A stretch of 64,000 nucleotides of DNA from contig DBML01000031.1 of the NCBI GenBank assembly GCA_002298915.1, forward strand, positions 18,230-82,229. The letters run 5' to 3'. This DNA is from Clostridium sp. UBA699. GTDB taxonomy: Bacteria > Bacillota > Clostridia > Clostridiales > Clostridiaceae. Below, piece after piece: positions 34,503 through 42,451 of the stretch. Each line of letters opens with the position of its first letter. The stretch's first letter is position 1. The translations under genes and the position numbers were made by a program. The notes beneath the pieces are model-generated. The model did no database searches and was not told the origin of the DNA. It saw only the letters and a list, made by a program, of their open reading frames with translations.

Positions 34503-35525
34503 CTAGTTGAACTTATACACCCTTCTTGCTATCCTGTAGGCGTCTACAGTAAGCTTCCTGCCCAGCCTTCCAGGCATGTTCGTCATTCCGCCCAGGGAGC
34601 TGTACTTAATTTTCCTGTAGGTGACAGGGTTGCTTTTCCTGAGATAGGACCAGAGGGCCTTCTGCTTGAGCACGGCCTTGTAGCTTCCGTCAACGGAGAG
34701 AAGGACGGTGCTGATGGCCATCATCATGGATAGGTACCTCAGCATGTAGTTCGCCAGCTTTGGCTGGGCTTTTCCGAGCTCCTCCAGGTTGTAAGAGTCT
34801 ATCATGAGCCTTGTCACCTTCAGCTGCTGGTTGATCCTCTTGAGCATGACTTTTTCGTTTACGCTCTGGTCGCTTCGTCCTATGAAGTACCTATAGAGGT
34901 CCGTGTTCAGGTAGTACATCGTCTTCGCATCGGGAAGAGGCTGGTAGACGAAAATGTTGTCGACGTAGAAAGTGTGCTTGGGCAGCACTATGCCGGACTT
35001 CCTCAGCACCTCGGTCCTGTAGATAACCGAATGCATAAGCAGGTACTGCGTAGGCTTGAAACGGCCAACCTCCTCCCAGGTGAATATCCTGTCCTCAGGG
35101 AAGGTCCTGCGGTACTGCTGGGTGAAGCTTGTGTTGTCCTCCACGTGCTCGTAGACGTAGTTCGTTATGAGCAGGTCGACAGGAGCTTCGCTTGCCGCGA
35201 ACTCCCTCAGCTTGCCCATGACAAGCATGAGGCTGTCTTCGTCCACCCAGTCGTCGGAGTCGACGACCTTGTAGTAGAGCCCTGTTGCGTTCCTAAGGCC
35301 CTGGTTCACGCCTTCGCCGTGGCCGCCGTTCTCCTGGTGTATGGCCCGGACTATGTCCGGATACCTAGAAGCGTAGCCGTCGGCTATCTTTCCGGTGTCA
35401 TCCTTCGAGCCGTCGTTTATAAGTATGATCTCTATGTCGTCGCCGGCAACCAGAAGGCTGTCGATGCATTTGTTCATGTATGCTGCAGAGTTGTAGCAGG
35501 GTACAGCAAAAGTTATCAGTTTCAA
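34503..35525 (-). CDS. Glycosyltransferase family 2 protein
   Basis: A 340-residue GT-A fold enzyme. FAVPCYNSAAYMNKCIDSLL, ILINDGSKDDTG and the metal-binding DxD in VVDSDDWVD are clear. The last ~100 residues are not recognised. The start is TTG 35525, four bases downstream of GGAGGAG; longer frames lie within the glf gene. It is the second gene of the glf operon and probably transfers a sugar, perhaps galactofuranose, to a cell-surface polymer. The acceptor is unknown. Confidence 0.9.
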   Translation of the reverse strand: MKLITFAVPCYNSAAYMNKCIDSLLVAGDDIEIILINDGSKDDTGKIADGYASRYPDIVRAIHQENGGHGEGVNQGLRNATGLYYKVVDSDDWVDEDSLMLVMGKLREFAASEAPVDLLITNYVYEHVEDNTSFTQQYRRTFPEDRIFTWEEVGRFKPTQYLLMHSVIYRTEVLRKSGIVLPKHTFYVDNIFVYQPLPDAKTMYYLNTDLYRYFIGRSDQSVNEKVMLKRINQQLKVTRLMIDSYNLEELGKAQPKLANYMLRYLSMMMAISTVLLSVDGSYKAVLKQKALWSYLRKSNPVTYRKIKYSSLGGMTNMPGRLGRKLTVDAYRIARRVYKFN

Positions 35526-35526
35526 T

Positions 35527-36705
35527 CTATTGCTCCTCCTTGTGTATAAGTGAATCAGCCAGCTGAAGGGCGCGGAAAACAATTGCGTCCATATTGTAGT
35601 ACTTGTACTCGGCCAGCCTGCCGAGCAGGTGGAAATCAGCGAACCTTGAGGTAAGCTGGCGGTATTTCTCGTAGAGCCCGTCGTTTTCAGGGTTGTTTAT
35701 CGAATAGTAAGGTATCTCCCCCGCAGCGCCTGAGTACGCTTTAGGGTACTCCTTCATGATCGTCGTCTTCTCCTTGTTGACCTGGCCTGTAAGGTGCTTG
35801 AATTCTGTGATCCTGGTGTAGTCCTGGTCGACTGTGTAGTTGACCGTGCCGTAATCCTGGAACCACTCCATGTCGAAAGTCTCGAAGAGGAAATCAAGTG
35901 TCCTGTACGGGAGCCTGCCGAACTTGCAGCCGAAGAGCTCGTCCACGGCACCTGTGTAGATTACCGTCCCTCTGAAAGCCTTCCCGTAGAGCAGCAGGTC
36001 GTCGCCGTTGAAGGTCAGGACATCCCTGACGTCGGTGTTCAGGACGACATCTATGTTCGGATGGTCGAGCATGTTTTCGAAAAGGGCGGTGTAGCCTTTG
36101 AGAGGCATGCCCTGGTATGTATCCTGGAAATACCTGTTGTCCCTTGATATGAAGACGGGAACCCTTGCCGTCACAGCAGGATCTATCTGGTCCGGGGAAA
36201 GCCCCCACTGCTTCTGCGTGTAGTACAGGAAGACGTTCCTGTACACGTATTCGGCAAGCTCCGCAAGCTCAGGGTTTTCGTTCTTCCTCAGCTCGAGGAT
36301 CGTAACCTTCTTCTCCAGCCCGTAGGTTTCGATAAGAACCTTCTCCAGCCTGTCAGCCTTCTCCTTGTCGTATACCATGTGCAGGGAGTTAAGGTTGAAG
36401 GGGACGGGTATCAGCATTCCGTGGACGTTTCCTGCAACCTCGTGCTGGTAGTTTCTCCACTCCGTGAAGCGGGACAGGTACGCGTACGCACTTTCCTGGT
36501 TTGTGTGGAAAATGTGCGGGCCGTATTTGTGGATAAGTATTCCGGCGGCATCAAGCTCGTCGTAGGAGTTTCCGCCTACGTGGCCGCGCTTCTCCACGAG
36601 CAGCACCTTCTTGTTACCTCGTTCTGCCAGCTCCCTGGCGGCGACTGCCCCGGCGAAGCCGGAGCCTGCAACTAAACAATCGTATTCATTGATATCTTTC
36701 GTCAT
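35527..36705 (-). CDS. glf: UDP-galactopyranose mutase
   Basis: A 392-residue flavoenzyme that interconverts UDP-galactopyranose and UDP-galactofuranose. The FAD-binding VAGSGFAGAVAARELAERG and the family motif HKYGPHIFHTN (residues ~58-68) are intact, and the C-terminal PYYSINN and FHLLGRLAEYKYYNMD segments match Glf. It is probably the first gene of a two-gene operon for galactofuranose-containing surface glycans. The long leader upstream is shared with SAM riboswitch 1. Confidence 0.95.
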   Translation of the reverse strand: MTKDINEYDCLVAGSGFAGAVAARELAERGNKKVLLVEKRGHVGGNSYDELDAAGILIHKYGPHIFHTNQESAYAYLSRFTEWRNYQHEVAGNVHGMLIPVPFNLNSLHMVYDKEKADRLEKVLIETYGLEKKVTILELRKNENPELAELAEYVYRNVFLYYTQKQWGLSPDQIDPAVTARVPVFISRDNRYFQDTYQGMPLKGYTALFENMLDHPNIDVVLNTDVRDVLTFNGDDLLLYGKAFRGTVIYTGAVDELFGCKFGRLPYRTLDFLFETFDMEWFQDYGTVNYTVDQDYTRITEFKHLTGQVNKEKTTIMKEYPKAYSGAAGEIPYYSINNPENDGLYEKYRQLTSRFADFHLLGRLAEYKYYNMDAIVFRALQLADSLIHKEEQ

Positions 36706-36970
36706 TCTAATTACCTTCGCTTCTTAAAGATTGCCCAGCATGCGAATCCCGCTGGCGCATATCCTGTATTGGGCATAGGATTCTCATCATATTAACCCAT
36801 TACAGGATACCGTATATTAAGCTTCATTACAAGCCCATTTTCATTCGTTCCGCAATGTATGCACATACTAAATGATATATTTATCCCGGTCGGTATTCAA
36901 GTGCGGTCCGCCGGAAGGGGTTGACAAAATTTAGCAGAAGGCGTAAGATGATTTTTGAAAAAAAGTAGTA
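36706..36970. other. Intergenic region between divergent glf and SAM riboswitch 1
   Basis: About 265 bases without a gene. It contains an imperfect inverted pair (TCCTGTATTGGGCATAGGA and CCCATTACAGGATA) in its first part that may be a binding site, and the riboswitch promoter at its right end. No other feature is seen. Confidence 0.5.
36921..36949 (+). promoter_or_regulatory. Promoter of SAM riboswitch 1
   Basis: TTGACA at 36921-36926, 17-base spacer, TAAGAT at 36944-36949; transcription would start just before the riboswitch. Confidence 0.85.
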
Positions 36971-37086
36971 TTCTCATCGAGAGAGATAGAGGGACCGGCC
37001 CGATGACATCTCTGCAACCTGTCAGGCTCATCAGCCTGATAAGGTGCAAATTCCAGTGCGGAAGATATCCGCTTAAGATGAGGGAG
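36971..37086 (+). ncRNA. SAM-I riboswitch (S-box) 1
   Basis: The S-box core is present in order: P1 CTCATC (36973-36978) / GATGAG (37078-37083), AGAGGGACCGGCCCGATGA, GCAACC, AGGTGCAAATTCC and the closing arm. P3 is the GTCAGGCT/AGCCTGAT hairpin. It senses SAM and should turn the downstream gene off when SAM is high. Confidence 0.95.
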
Positions 37087-37103
37087 CAGAAAAAGATTTC
37101 AGG

Positions 37104-37142
37104 CCTCTCTCATTAGTTTTTAAATTATGAGGGAGGTTTTTT
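37104..37142 (+). terminator. Riboswitch 1 terminator overlapping the ribosome binding site
   Basis: CCTCTCTCAT (37104-37113) pairs with ATGAGGGAGG (37127-37136) and is followed by six T. The 3' arm includes the GGGAGG used as the ribosome binding site for the gene at 37145, so the same hairpin can stop transcription and hide the start. Confidence 0.85.
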
Positions 37143-37144
37143 AC

Positions 37145-37603
37145 ATGAGCGTGGAAAGTGTAGTGAAGTTTTTCAGCGACAGGGGGATAGAGGATCCCAC
37201 CTTTGACCTTGGCGAGAGCGGGGCGACGGTGGAACTCGCTTCCCAGACCCTGAACGTGGAGCCTGCGAGGATAGCCAAGACACTGGCCTTCAGGGTGAAG
37301 GACAGGGATGTCCTCATTGTGATGAAGGGCGACGCAAGGGTTGACAACAGGAAGTACAAGGACCATTTCAAGACGAAGGCTAGGTTTATAGACCAGGAGG
37401 AGGTCGCCGAAATAACAGGGCATCCGGTGGGCGGAGTTTGCCCCTTCGGCCTTAAAAACGAGCTGGACGTATACATAGACGAGTCCCTTACGCAGTTCGA
37501 TTTCGTGTACCCGGCAGCCGGCTCCATATACAGGGCGATGAAGATCAAGCCTTCGTCCATTCAGAAGCTCACGGGGGCGGAATACGTGGACGTGTGCAAA
37601 TAA
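37145..37603 (+). CDS. YbaK/EbsC family aminoacyl-tRNA deacylase, copy 1
   Basis: A 152-residue protein of the YbaK/ProX trans-editing family, which hydrolyses mischarged aminoacyl-tRNAs such as Cys-tRNA(Pro). Family features are KTLAFRVKDRDVLIVMKGDARVD (residues ~39-61), GGVCPFGLKN near residue 98 and the final LTGAEYVDVCK. Start ATG 37145 follows the GGGAGG in the terminator arm; ATG 37127 lies in the hairpin. It is the only gene between SAM riboswitch 1 and the promoter of riboswitch 2, so its expression appears tied to methionine/SAM status. The substrate is not known. Confidence 0.88.
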   Translation: MSVESVVKFFSDRGIEDPTFDLGESGATVELASQTLNVEPARIAKTLAFRVKDRDVLIVMKGDARVDNRKYKDHFKTKARFIDQEEVAEITGHPVGGVCPFGLKNELDVYIDESLTQFDFVYPAAGSIYRAMKIKPSSIQKLTGAEYVDVCK

Positions 37604-37606
37604 GGG

Positions 37607-37635
37607 TTGACAAGGCCTGATGCAGTAAATATAAT
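37607..37635 (+). promoter_or_regulatory. Promoter of SAM riboswitch 2
   Basis: TTGACA at 37607-37612, exactly 17 bases, TATAAT at 37630-37635; begins four bases after the ybaK stop. Confidence 0.9.
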
Positions 37636-37655
37636 ATATACCAACAACAAAATAT

Positions 37656-37764
37656 TTTTATCTAGAGAGGCGGAGGGACTGGCCCTATGAAGCCCGGCAA
37701 CCAGCATGATTCATTTGCATGCAAGGTGCCAATTCCTGCAGACACATGTCTGAGAGATAAGGAT
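37656..37764 (+). ncRNA. SAM-I riboswitch (S-box) 2
   Basis: P1 TTATCT (37658-37663) / AGATAA (37755-37760), GAGGGACTGGCCCTATGAAG, GCAACC, AGGTGCCAATTCC and the GAGAGATAAGG closing segment. It controls the metY gene that follows. Confidence 0.95.
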
Positions 37765-37784
37765 GCGTTTATAGTGCTATCAAT

Positions 37785-37816
37785 GGCTGCACCCTTATAG
37801 GTGCAGTCTTTTTTTA
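37785..37816 (+). terminator. Riboswitch 2 terminator
   Basis: CTGCACC/GGTGCAG stem with a short loop followed by seven T. Confidence 0.9.
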
Positions 37817-37841
37817 TTATCTTCAGAAAGGATTTGTTAAA

Positions 37842-39128
37842 ATGAGCAATTACAAAATGAGCACAAAATGTGTGCAGTCCGGCTACAGGCCCGGCAACGG
37901 GGAACCGCGCCAGGTTCCAATAATACAGAGCACAACCTTCAAATACGACTCCAGCGAGGACATGGGCAAGCTGTTCGACCTCGAAGCAACAGGCTACTTC
38001 TACAGCAGGCTTCAGAACCCTACTAACGACTACGTAGCTGCAAAGATCGCGGACATGGAAGGCGGCTCTGCAGCGATGCTGACCTCCTCGGGACAGGCTG
38101 CCAACTTCTACGCCCTGTTCAACATCTGCAACTGCGGGGACCACATAGTTTCCTCCTCGAGCATATACGGAGGGACCCACAACCTGATATCGGTGACCAT
38201 GGCCAAGATGGGGGTCACCGCAACGTTCGTTTCTCCAGACTGTACGGAAGAAGAGCTGAACGCGGCATTCAAGCCAAACACTAAGCTGGTTTTCGGCGAG
38301 ACGATAGCAAATCCTGCGCTCACTGTTCTTGACATCGAAAAGTTTGCAAAGGCGGCCCACGCCCACGGAGTCCCACTTATAGTGGACAACACATTCGCTA
38401 CGCCTGTGAACTGCCGTCCTTTCGAATGGGGTGCCGACATAGTCACCCACTCGACCACGAAGTACATGGACGGACACGGCGCAGCCCTTGGAGGAGCCAT
38501 AGTAGACTCGGGCAAGTTCGACTGGATGGCCAATGCCGACAAGTTCCCTGGCCTCTGCACGCCTGACGAAAGCTACCACGGCATCACCTATGCAGAAAAG
38601 TTCGGCAAGGAGGGAGCCTTCATCACAAAGTGCACTGCCCAGCTCATGAGGGACCTGGGTTCCGCCCAGTCTCCGCAGAGCGCCTTCATACTGAACCTGG
38701 GACTGGAAGCCCTTCATGTGCGCATGCCGCGCCACTGTGAGAACGGGCAGGCTGTCGCGGAGTTCCTGCAGAGCCATCCAGAGGTCGCCTACGTCAACTA
38801 CTGCGGCTTGCCTGGTGACAAATACCACGAGCTTGCTCAGAAATACCTGCCAAAGGGGTCCTGCGGCGTAGTGTCGTTCGGGCTCAAGGGCGGACGTGCT
38901 GCTGCAGAGGTGTTCATGAAGAACCTCAAGATCGCAGCAATAGAAACACATGTTGCGGATGCCCGCACCTGCTGCCTCAACCCAGCGACGAGCACGCACC
39001 GCCAGATGACCGACGAGCAGCTCAAGGAAGCAGGGGTCCCTGCGGAGCTGATCAGGATCAGCTGCGGAATCGAGGACAAGGCGGACCTCATTGCTGACAT
39101 CTCACAGGCGCTCGACAGCATAAAATAG
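37842..39128 (+). CDS. metY: O-acetylhomoserine aminocarboxypropyltransferase (sulfhydrylase), copy 1
   Basis: A 428-residue Cys/Met-metabolism PLP enzyme that makes homocysteine from O-acetylhomoserine and sulfide. Features are STTFKYDSSEDM, SRLQNPTN, the SGQAANFY and YGGTHNL segments, the PLP Lys in STTKYMDGHG (Lys ~207), and the long C-terminal half with NPATSTHRQMTDEQL. It is the only gene clearly controlled by SAM riboswitch 2, which fits methionine synthesis. GAAAGGA precedes the ATG. A paralogue is at 53730. Confidence 0.93.
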   Translation: MSNYKMSTKCVQSGYRPGNGEPRQVPIIQSTTFKYDSSEDMGKLFDLEATGYFYSRLQNPTNDYVAAKIADMEGGSAAMLTSSGQAANFYALFNICNCGDHIVSSSSIYGGTHNLISVTMAKMGVTATFVSPDCTEEELNAAFKPNTKLVFGETIANPALTVLDIEKFAKAAHAHGVPLIVDNTFATPVNCRPFEWGADIVTHSTTKYMDGHGAALGGAIVDSGKFDWMANADKFPGLCTPDESYHGITYAEKFGKEGAFITKCTAQLMRDLGSAQSPQSAFILNLGLEALHVRMPRHCENGQAVAEFLQSHPEVAYVNYCGLPGDKYHELAQKYLPKGSCGVVSFGLKGGRAAAEVFMKNLKIAAIETHVADARTCCLNPATSTHRQMTDEQLKEAGVPAELIRISCGIEDKADLIADISQALDSIK

Positions 39129-39168
39129 AAGCTTTACGCCCGCACTTAATAAAACAGCATAAATAGTA

Positions 39169-39206
39169 TATAATGGATGTGGGCAGATTGTTTGCCCACA
39201 TTTTCA
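39169..39206 (+). promoter_or_regulatory. TATAAT box and terminator-like hairpin before luxS 1
   Basis: TATAAT at 39169-39174 is followed by the hairpin ATGTGGGCA/TGCCCACAT (39177-39185, 39193-39201) and TTTTC. The hairpin could end metY transcripts or act as a leader attenuator for luxS; a -35 box is weak (TTAATA). Confidence 0.6.
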
Positions 39207-39225
39207 ATTTCAGGAGGGAAATCAT

Positions 39226-39675
39226 ATGAAGATAGAAAGCTTTGAACTTGACCATACAAAAATCGTTGCGCCTTTCGTGCGTAAGGCGGGGCTCTTCAAG
39301 GGCGAGAAGGGGGACTTCGTGACGAAGTTCGATCTGAGGTTCGTGCAGCCTAACGTGGAGGCCATGCCTTCCGCTGCTATACACACCCTTGAGCACCTGC
39401 TCGCGGGCTACCTGAGGGAGGAGATAGACGGCATAATCGACATGTCCCCCATGGGCTGCAGGACGGGCTTCTACCTCACCATCTGGGGGGACGTCAGCGA
39501 GGAGGATATGAAGAAGGCGCTCATCGCGGCGCTGGACAAGGTGGCAAAGTCGACAGAGGTGCCGGCTGTCACTGCTAAGGAATGCGGCAACTACAGGGAC
39601 CACTCCCTTTTCTCTGCTGTGGAGTACGCCAAGTACGTCAGCGAAGGCCTGAAGCAGAACAAGGGCAAGTACTAG
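39226..39675 (+). CDS. luxS: S-ribosylhomocysteine lyase, copy 1
   Basis: A 149-residue LuxS, which converts S-ribosylhomocysteine to homocysteine and the AI-2 precursor DPD. The metal-binding HTLEH (residues ~53-57), catalytic MGCRTGFY Cys and ECGNYRDHSLFSA are intact. AGGAGGG precedes the ATG. A second copy lies at 50221 within the mccB-mccA operon; no Pfs/MtnN nucleosidase, which makes its substrate, is in the window. Confidence 0.96.
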   Translation: MKIESFELDHTKIVAPFVRKAGLFKGEKGDFVTKFDLRFVQPNVEAMPSAAIHTLEHLLAGYLREEIDGIIDMSPMGCRTGFYLTIWGDVSEEDMKKALIAALDKVAKSTEVPAVTAKECGNYRDHSLFSAVEYAKYVSEGLKQNKGKY

Positions 39676-39693
39676 GCTGAGGGGGTGCACAGC

Positions 39694-40431
39694 ATGGCAG
39701 AGCATTCATTGTCAAGGGTAGAGCTGCTCGTAGGCAGGGAAGGCGTGAGGAAGCTCAGGCACAGCAAGGTTGTCGTCCTGGGCATCGGGGGCGTGGGAAG
39801 CTTCGCCACCGAGGCGCTCGCAAGGTCGGGTATAGGCAGCCTGATCCTGGTGGACGTCGATACGATCTGCATCAGCAACCTGAACAGGCAGATCATAGCA
39901 GACCACAGCACGATCGGAAGGTACAAGGTTGACGTCATGCAGGAGAGGATCGGCAGGATAAACCCCGATTGCCGCGTCGTCACACACAAGGACTTCATAT
40001 CGGCGGACAACCTGGAGGAGCTGATACCGATGGACGCTGACTACGTCGTGGACGCCATCGACACCATAACCTCAAAGATAGCCCTTGCTGTATGGTGCCA
40101 GGAGAAGGGCATAAGGCTCATAAGCAGCATGGGCACGGGGAACAAGTTCGACCCGACCCGCTTCGAGATAACCGACGTCTACAAGACGAGGGTATGCCCT
40201 CTGGCCAAGGTCATGAGGAGGGAGCTCAAGAGGAGGGGAGTCGAAAGGCTGAAGGTACTGTACTCCTCCGAGGAGCCAAAGAGGCTGCCTGACGAGGCGC
40301 CTGAGGGGGAAACCCAGGTTGCCTGCGGGACGCTGTCGAAGAGGCAGACGCCGGGCAGCATGCCGTTCGTGCCGCCTGTGGCCGGGATGATAATAGCGGG
40401 CGAGGTCGTGAGGGACCTGCTGCAGAAATAG
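39694..40431 (+). CDS. tcdA: tRNA threonylcarbamoyladenosine dehydratase (TcdA/YgdL), copy 1
   Basis: A 245-residue E1-like ThiF-family enzyme that forms cyclic t6A at position 37 of tRNAs. Nucleotide motif VLGIGGVGSFATEALARSGIG, the adenylation-site DVDTICISNLNRQ and the later SSMGTGNKFDP, VCPLAKVMR and FVPPVAGMIIAGEV are the TcdA pattern. ATG 39694 follows GAGGGGG; the GTG at 39685 lies in that site. Just after luxS, and a paralogue is at 41300. Confidence 0.9.
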   Translation: MAEHSLSRVELLVGREGVRKLRHSKVVVLGIGGVGSFATEALARSGIGSLILVDVDTICISNLNRQIIADHSTIGRYKVDVMQERIGRINPDCRVVTHKDFISADNLEELIPMDADYVVDAIDTITSKIALAVWCQEKGIRLISSMGTGNKFDPTRFEITDVYKTRVCPLAKVMRRELKRRGVERLKVLYSSEEPKRLPDEAPEGETQVACGTLSKRQTPGSMPFVPPVAGMIIAGEVVRDLLQK

Positions 40432-40434
40432 AAC

Positions 40435-40481
40435 AACGAGGGCCGGCTTCTGTTGATATAAGCTGGTCCTCGTTTCATTTT
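40435..40481 (+). terminator. Terminator after tcdA 1
   Basis: AACGAGGgCCgGCTT pairs with AAGCtGGtCCTCGTT (two G-U/mismatches), followed by TCATTTT. Confidence 0.85.
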
Positions 40482-40551
40482 CGCATACCATTTACATAAA
40501 ATTAGCTTTATGGTACATTCTTGTTAGAATATTGCGAAAATTTGAAATGGG

Positions 40552-41121
40552 TTGAGGGAATTGAGAAGGATTCTAGCTGCAATGATATTAACAGTACTCT
40601 TACTGCTGAATTTCGCTGTCGCGGCCAGCGCGCAGGGAACGGCCGACGTTGAATCGATAGTTAATGAGATCAGAACGGAGCAGGGGGTTTCTGATTCAAG
40701 CCAGATAAACCCGGACCGCGTAAGTCAGGCAGAGCTCATAAAACTTGGGGACGCCTTGTCTGAGTCCATGATGGGCACCGATGCCCATACAAGGATGGAA
40801 AACATGATGGGCGGCGAGGGATCTGATTCCCTGAACGCTATGTATTCCAGAATGGGCTACAATTATCTGGCCAACTACCCTTATTCAGGTCCCTACAACC
40901 CTATGCATTACGGCATGATGGGCAACTTCGGCTGGGCCGGCATGGTGGTGCTGGGGCTTATCCTTGTCGCTTTTGTAGCTGTATTGTTTGTAGTTATCAG
41001 GAGATCCCCTCATAGGCTTCGTGCTTCGGAAACTCCATTGGAGATATTGAACAGAAGGTATGCAAGCGGTGAGATTACGAAGGATGAATATGAAAGGATG
41101 AAGGGGGAGCTAGGGAATTAA
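40552..41121 (+). CDS. Exported Met-rich protein with SHOCT domain
   Basis: A 189-residue or slightly shorter protein. The start is uncertain: TTG 40552 and TTG 40561 are both possible, and the ribosome binding site is weak. A signal peptide-like segment (AMILTVLLLLNFAVAASAQG) leads a Met/Tyr-rich region (MMGTDAH, MENMMGG, MHYGMMGN), a transmembrane segment near residue 128-148 and a C-terminal SHOCT motif (LEILNRRYASGEITKDEYERM). Met-rich exported proteins often bind copper; this is inference. It lies between two tcdA copies and has its own terminator. Confidence 0.75.
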   Translation: MRELRRILAAMILTVLLLLNFAVAASAQGTADVESIVNEIRTEQGVSDSSQINPDRVSQAELIKLGDALSESMMGTDAHTRMENMMGGEGSDSLNAMYSRMGYNYLANYPYSGPYNPMHYGMMGNFGWAGMVVLGLILVAFVAVLFVVIRRSPHRLRASETPLEILNRRYASGEITKDEYERMKGELGN

Positions 41122-41144
41122 AAGGACTGGATGCGAATAACCCG

Positions 41145-41176
41145 AGGGGATGGATGCTGATCAGCATCTGTCCCTT
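41145..41176 (+). terminator. Terminator after the SHOCT gene
   Basis: GATGCT/AGCATC inner and GGGA/TCCC outer stems with small bulges, followed by TTTAATTATT. Confidence 0.75.
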
Positions 41177-41299
41177 TAATTATTAGTTTATTAACAATAT
41201 AGTGATTGAAATGTGGGCCAAATCCTGCTAATGTATAATTGGTTAATTCATATTAATTAGATGGGAATTGTATACTTGAATTGCTTTTGGGAGGATAAT

Positions 41300-42055
41300 A
41301 TGGCACAGCATTCATTGTCGAGAACTGAGTTGATAATAGGAAAGGAATCGTTGGAGAAGCTTATGGGCAGCAGGGTTGCCGTCCTTGGCATAGGCGGAGT
41401 CGGAAGCTATGCTGCGGAGGCACTTGCCAGGGGAGGGGTAGGCAGCCTGATCCTGGTGGACGACGACACGGTCTGCCTCACAAACATAAACAGGCAGGTG
41501 ATAGCTGACTTCAACACCATCAACAAAGCTAAGGTCGACGTCATGCGGGAAAGGGTGCTGGCTATAAACCCGAAATGCGAGGTGGAGGTTCACCGCACGT
41601 TCGTGACGGAGGAGAATCTGCGGGACATTCTTTCCGGGAACGTCGACTACGTGATAGATGCAATCGACACAGTGTCAACCAAGATAGCCCTCGCGGTGTG
41701 GTGCGAGGAGAACGGTGTCAGGCTGATAAGCAGCATGGGCACAGGCAACAAGCTTGATCCTACCAAGTTCGAGGTGACAGACATATACAAGACGAGCATT
41801 TGCCCGCTTGCTAAGGTCATGAGGCGCGAACTCAAGAAGAGAAACGTGAACAAGCTCAGGGTGCTTTTTTCAAGAGAGGTACCTATCAGGCCGGAAGCAG
41901 GACAGATGAACGCATGCAGGGACAACTGCGTGTGCGGCGAGGGAAGCAGCAGGAAATGCGCTGTGAAAAGGCAGACGCCTGGAAGCATATCCTTCGTGCC
42001 GCCGGTTGCCGGGATGATAATTGCGGGCGAGGTAATCAAAGAGATAATAAAATAA
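41300..42055 (+). CDS. tcdA: TcdA/ThiF-family dehydratase paralogue, copy 2
   Basis: A 251-residue protein closely similar to the gene at 39694: VLGIGGVGSYAAEALARGG, DDDTVCLTNINRQ, SSMGTGNKLDP and FVPPVAGMIIAGEV are present. It differs by a Cys-rich insertion near residue 208 (NACRDNCVCGEGSSRKC) that is absent from copy 1. ATG 41300 follows GGGAGG; an upstream in-frame extension to 41261 is not used. Whether both copies act on tRNA or one has a sulfur-related role cannot be told. Confidence 0.88.
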   Translation: MAQHSLSRTELIIGKESLEKLMGSRVAVLGIGGVGSYAAEALARGGVGSLILVDDDTVCLTNINRQVIADFNTINKAKVDVMRERVLAINPKCEVEVHRTFVTEENLRDILSGNVDYVIDAIDTVSTKIALAVWCEENGVRLISSMGTGNKLDPTKFEVTDIYKTSICPLAKVMRRELKKRNVNKLRVLFSREVPIRPEAGQMNACRDNCVCGEGSSRKCAVKRQTPGSISFVPPVAGMIIAGEVIKEIIK

Positions 42056-42094
42056 AGTTTAAAAAACAAAACGGTAAACGAAAGGATGATATAA

Positions 42095-42364
42095 ATGAAA
42101 AAAATATTTCTATTCAGCAGCAAGCTATGCCCTGACTGCCCACCTATGAAGGAGTTCCTGACTAAAAACAACATCAGTTTCATCGAAATGGACATAACGG
42201 AAAACCTGCTCTTCATGAAGATGTTCTTGAAGTACAGGGACAGGTATCCGGAATTCGACGAAATCAAGGAAAAGGGAAACATAGGGATACCATGCGTTGT
42301 CGTCAACGAGGGAGAAAACATCTACTTTGACAAGGAAACAATAAACATCGATGATCTGAAGTAA
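42095..42364 (+). CDS. Glutaredoxin-like thiol protein
   Basis: An 89-residue thioredoxin-fold protein. The N-terminal KIFLFSSKLCPDCPPMKEFL has a CxxC active site near residue 12 and IPCVVVNEGENI carries the cis-proline loop. The acidic C-terminus is short. The redox partner is unknown; the adjacent TcdA paralogue may be co-expressed with it. A hairpin at about 42379-42410 follows. Confidence 0.85.
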   Translation: MKKIFLFSSKLCPDCPPMKEFLTKNNISFIEMDITENLLFMKMFLKYRDRYPEFDEIKEKGNIGIPCVVVNEGENIYFDKETINIDDLK

Positions 42365-42451
42365 GAAGCATTTTGGAATAAGAGCTGTCAGGCATAATCT
42401 GAGAGCTCTTTAAGCAATTTTCGTTTAATAAACATTTCGGGAGTAGATTTC

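Noticed and set aside
37662..38999. Minus-strand frame of 445 aa across SAM riboswitch 2 and metY 1
   Set aside because: Antisense shadow over a riboswitch and a conserved enzyme; no domain seen in its translation.
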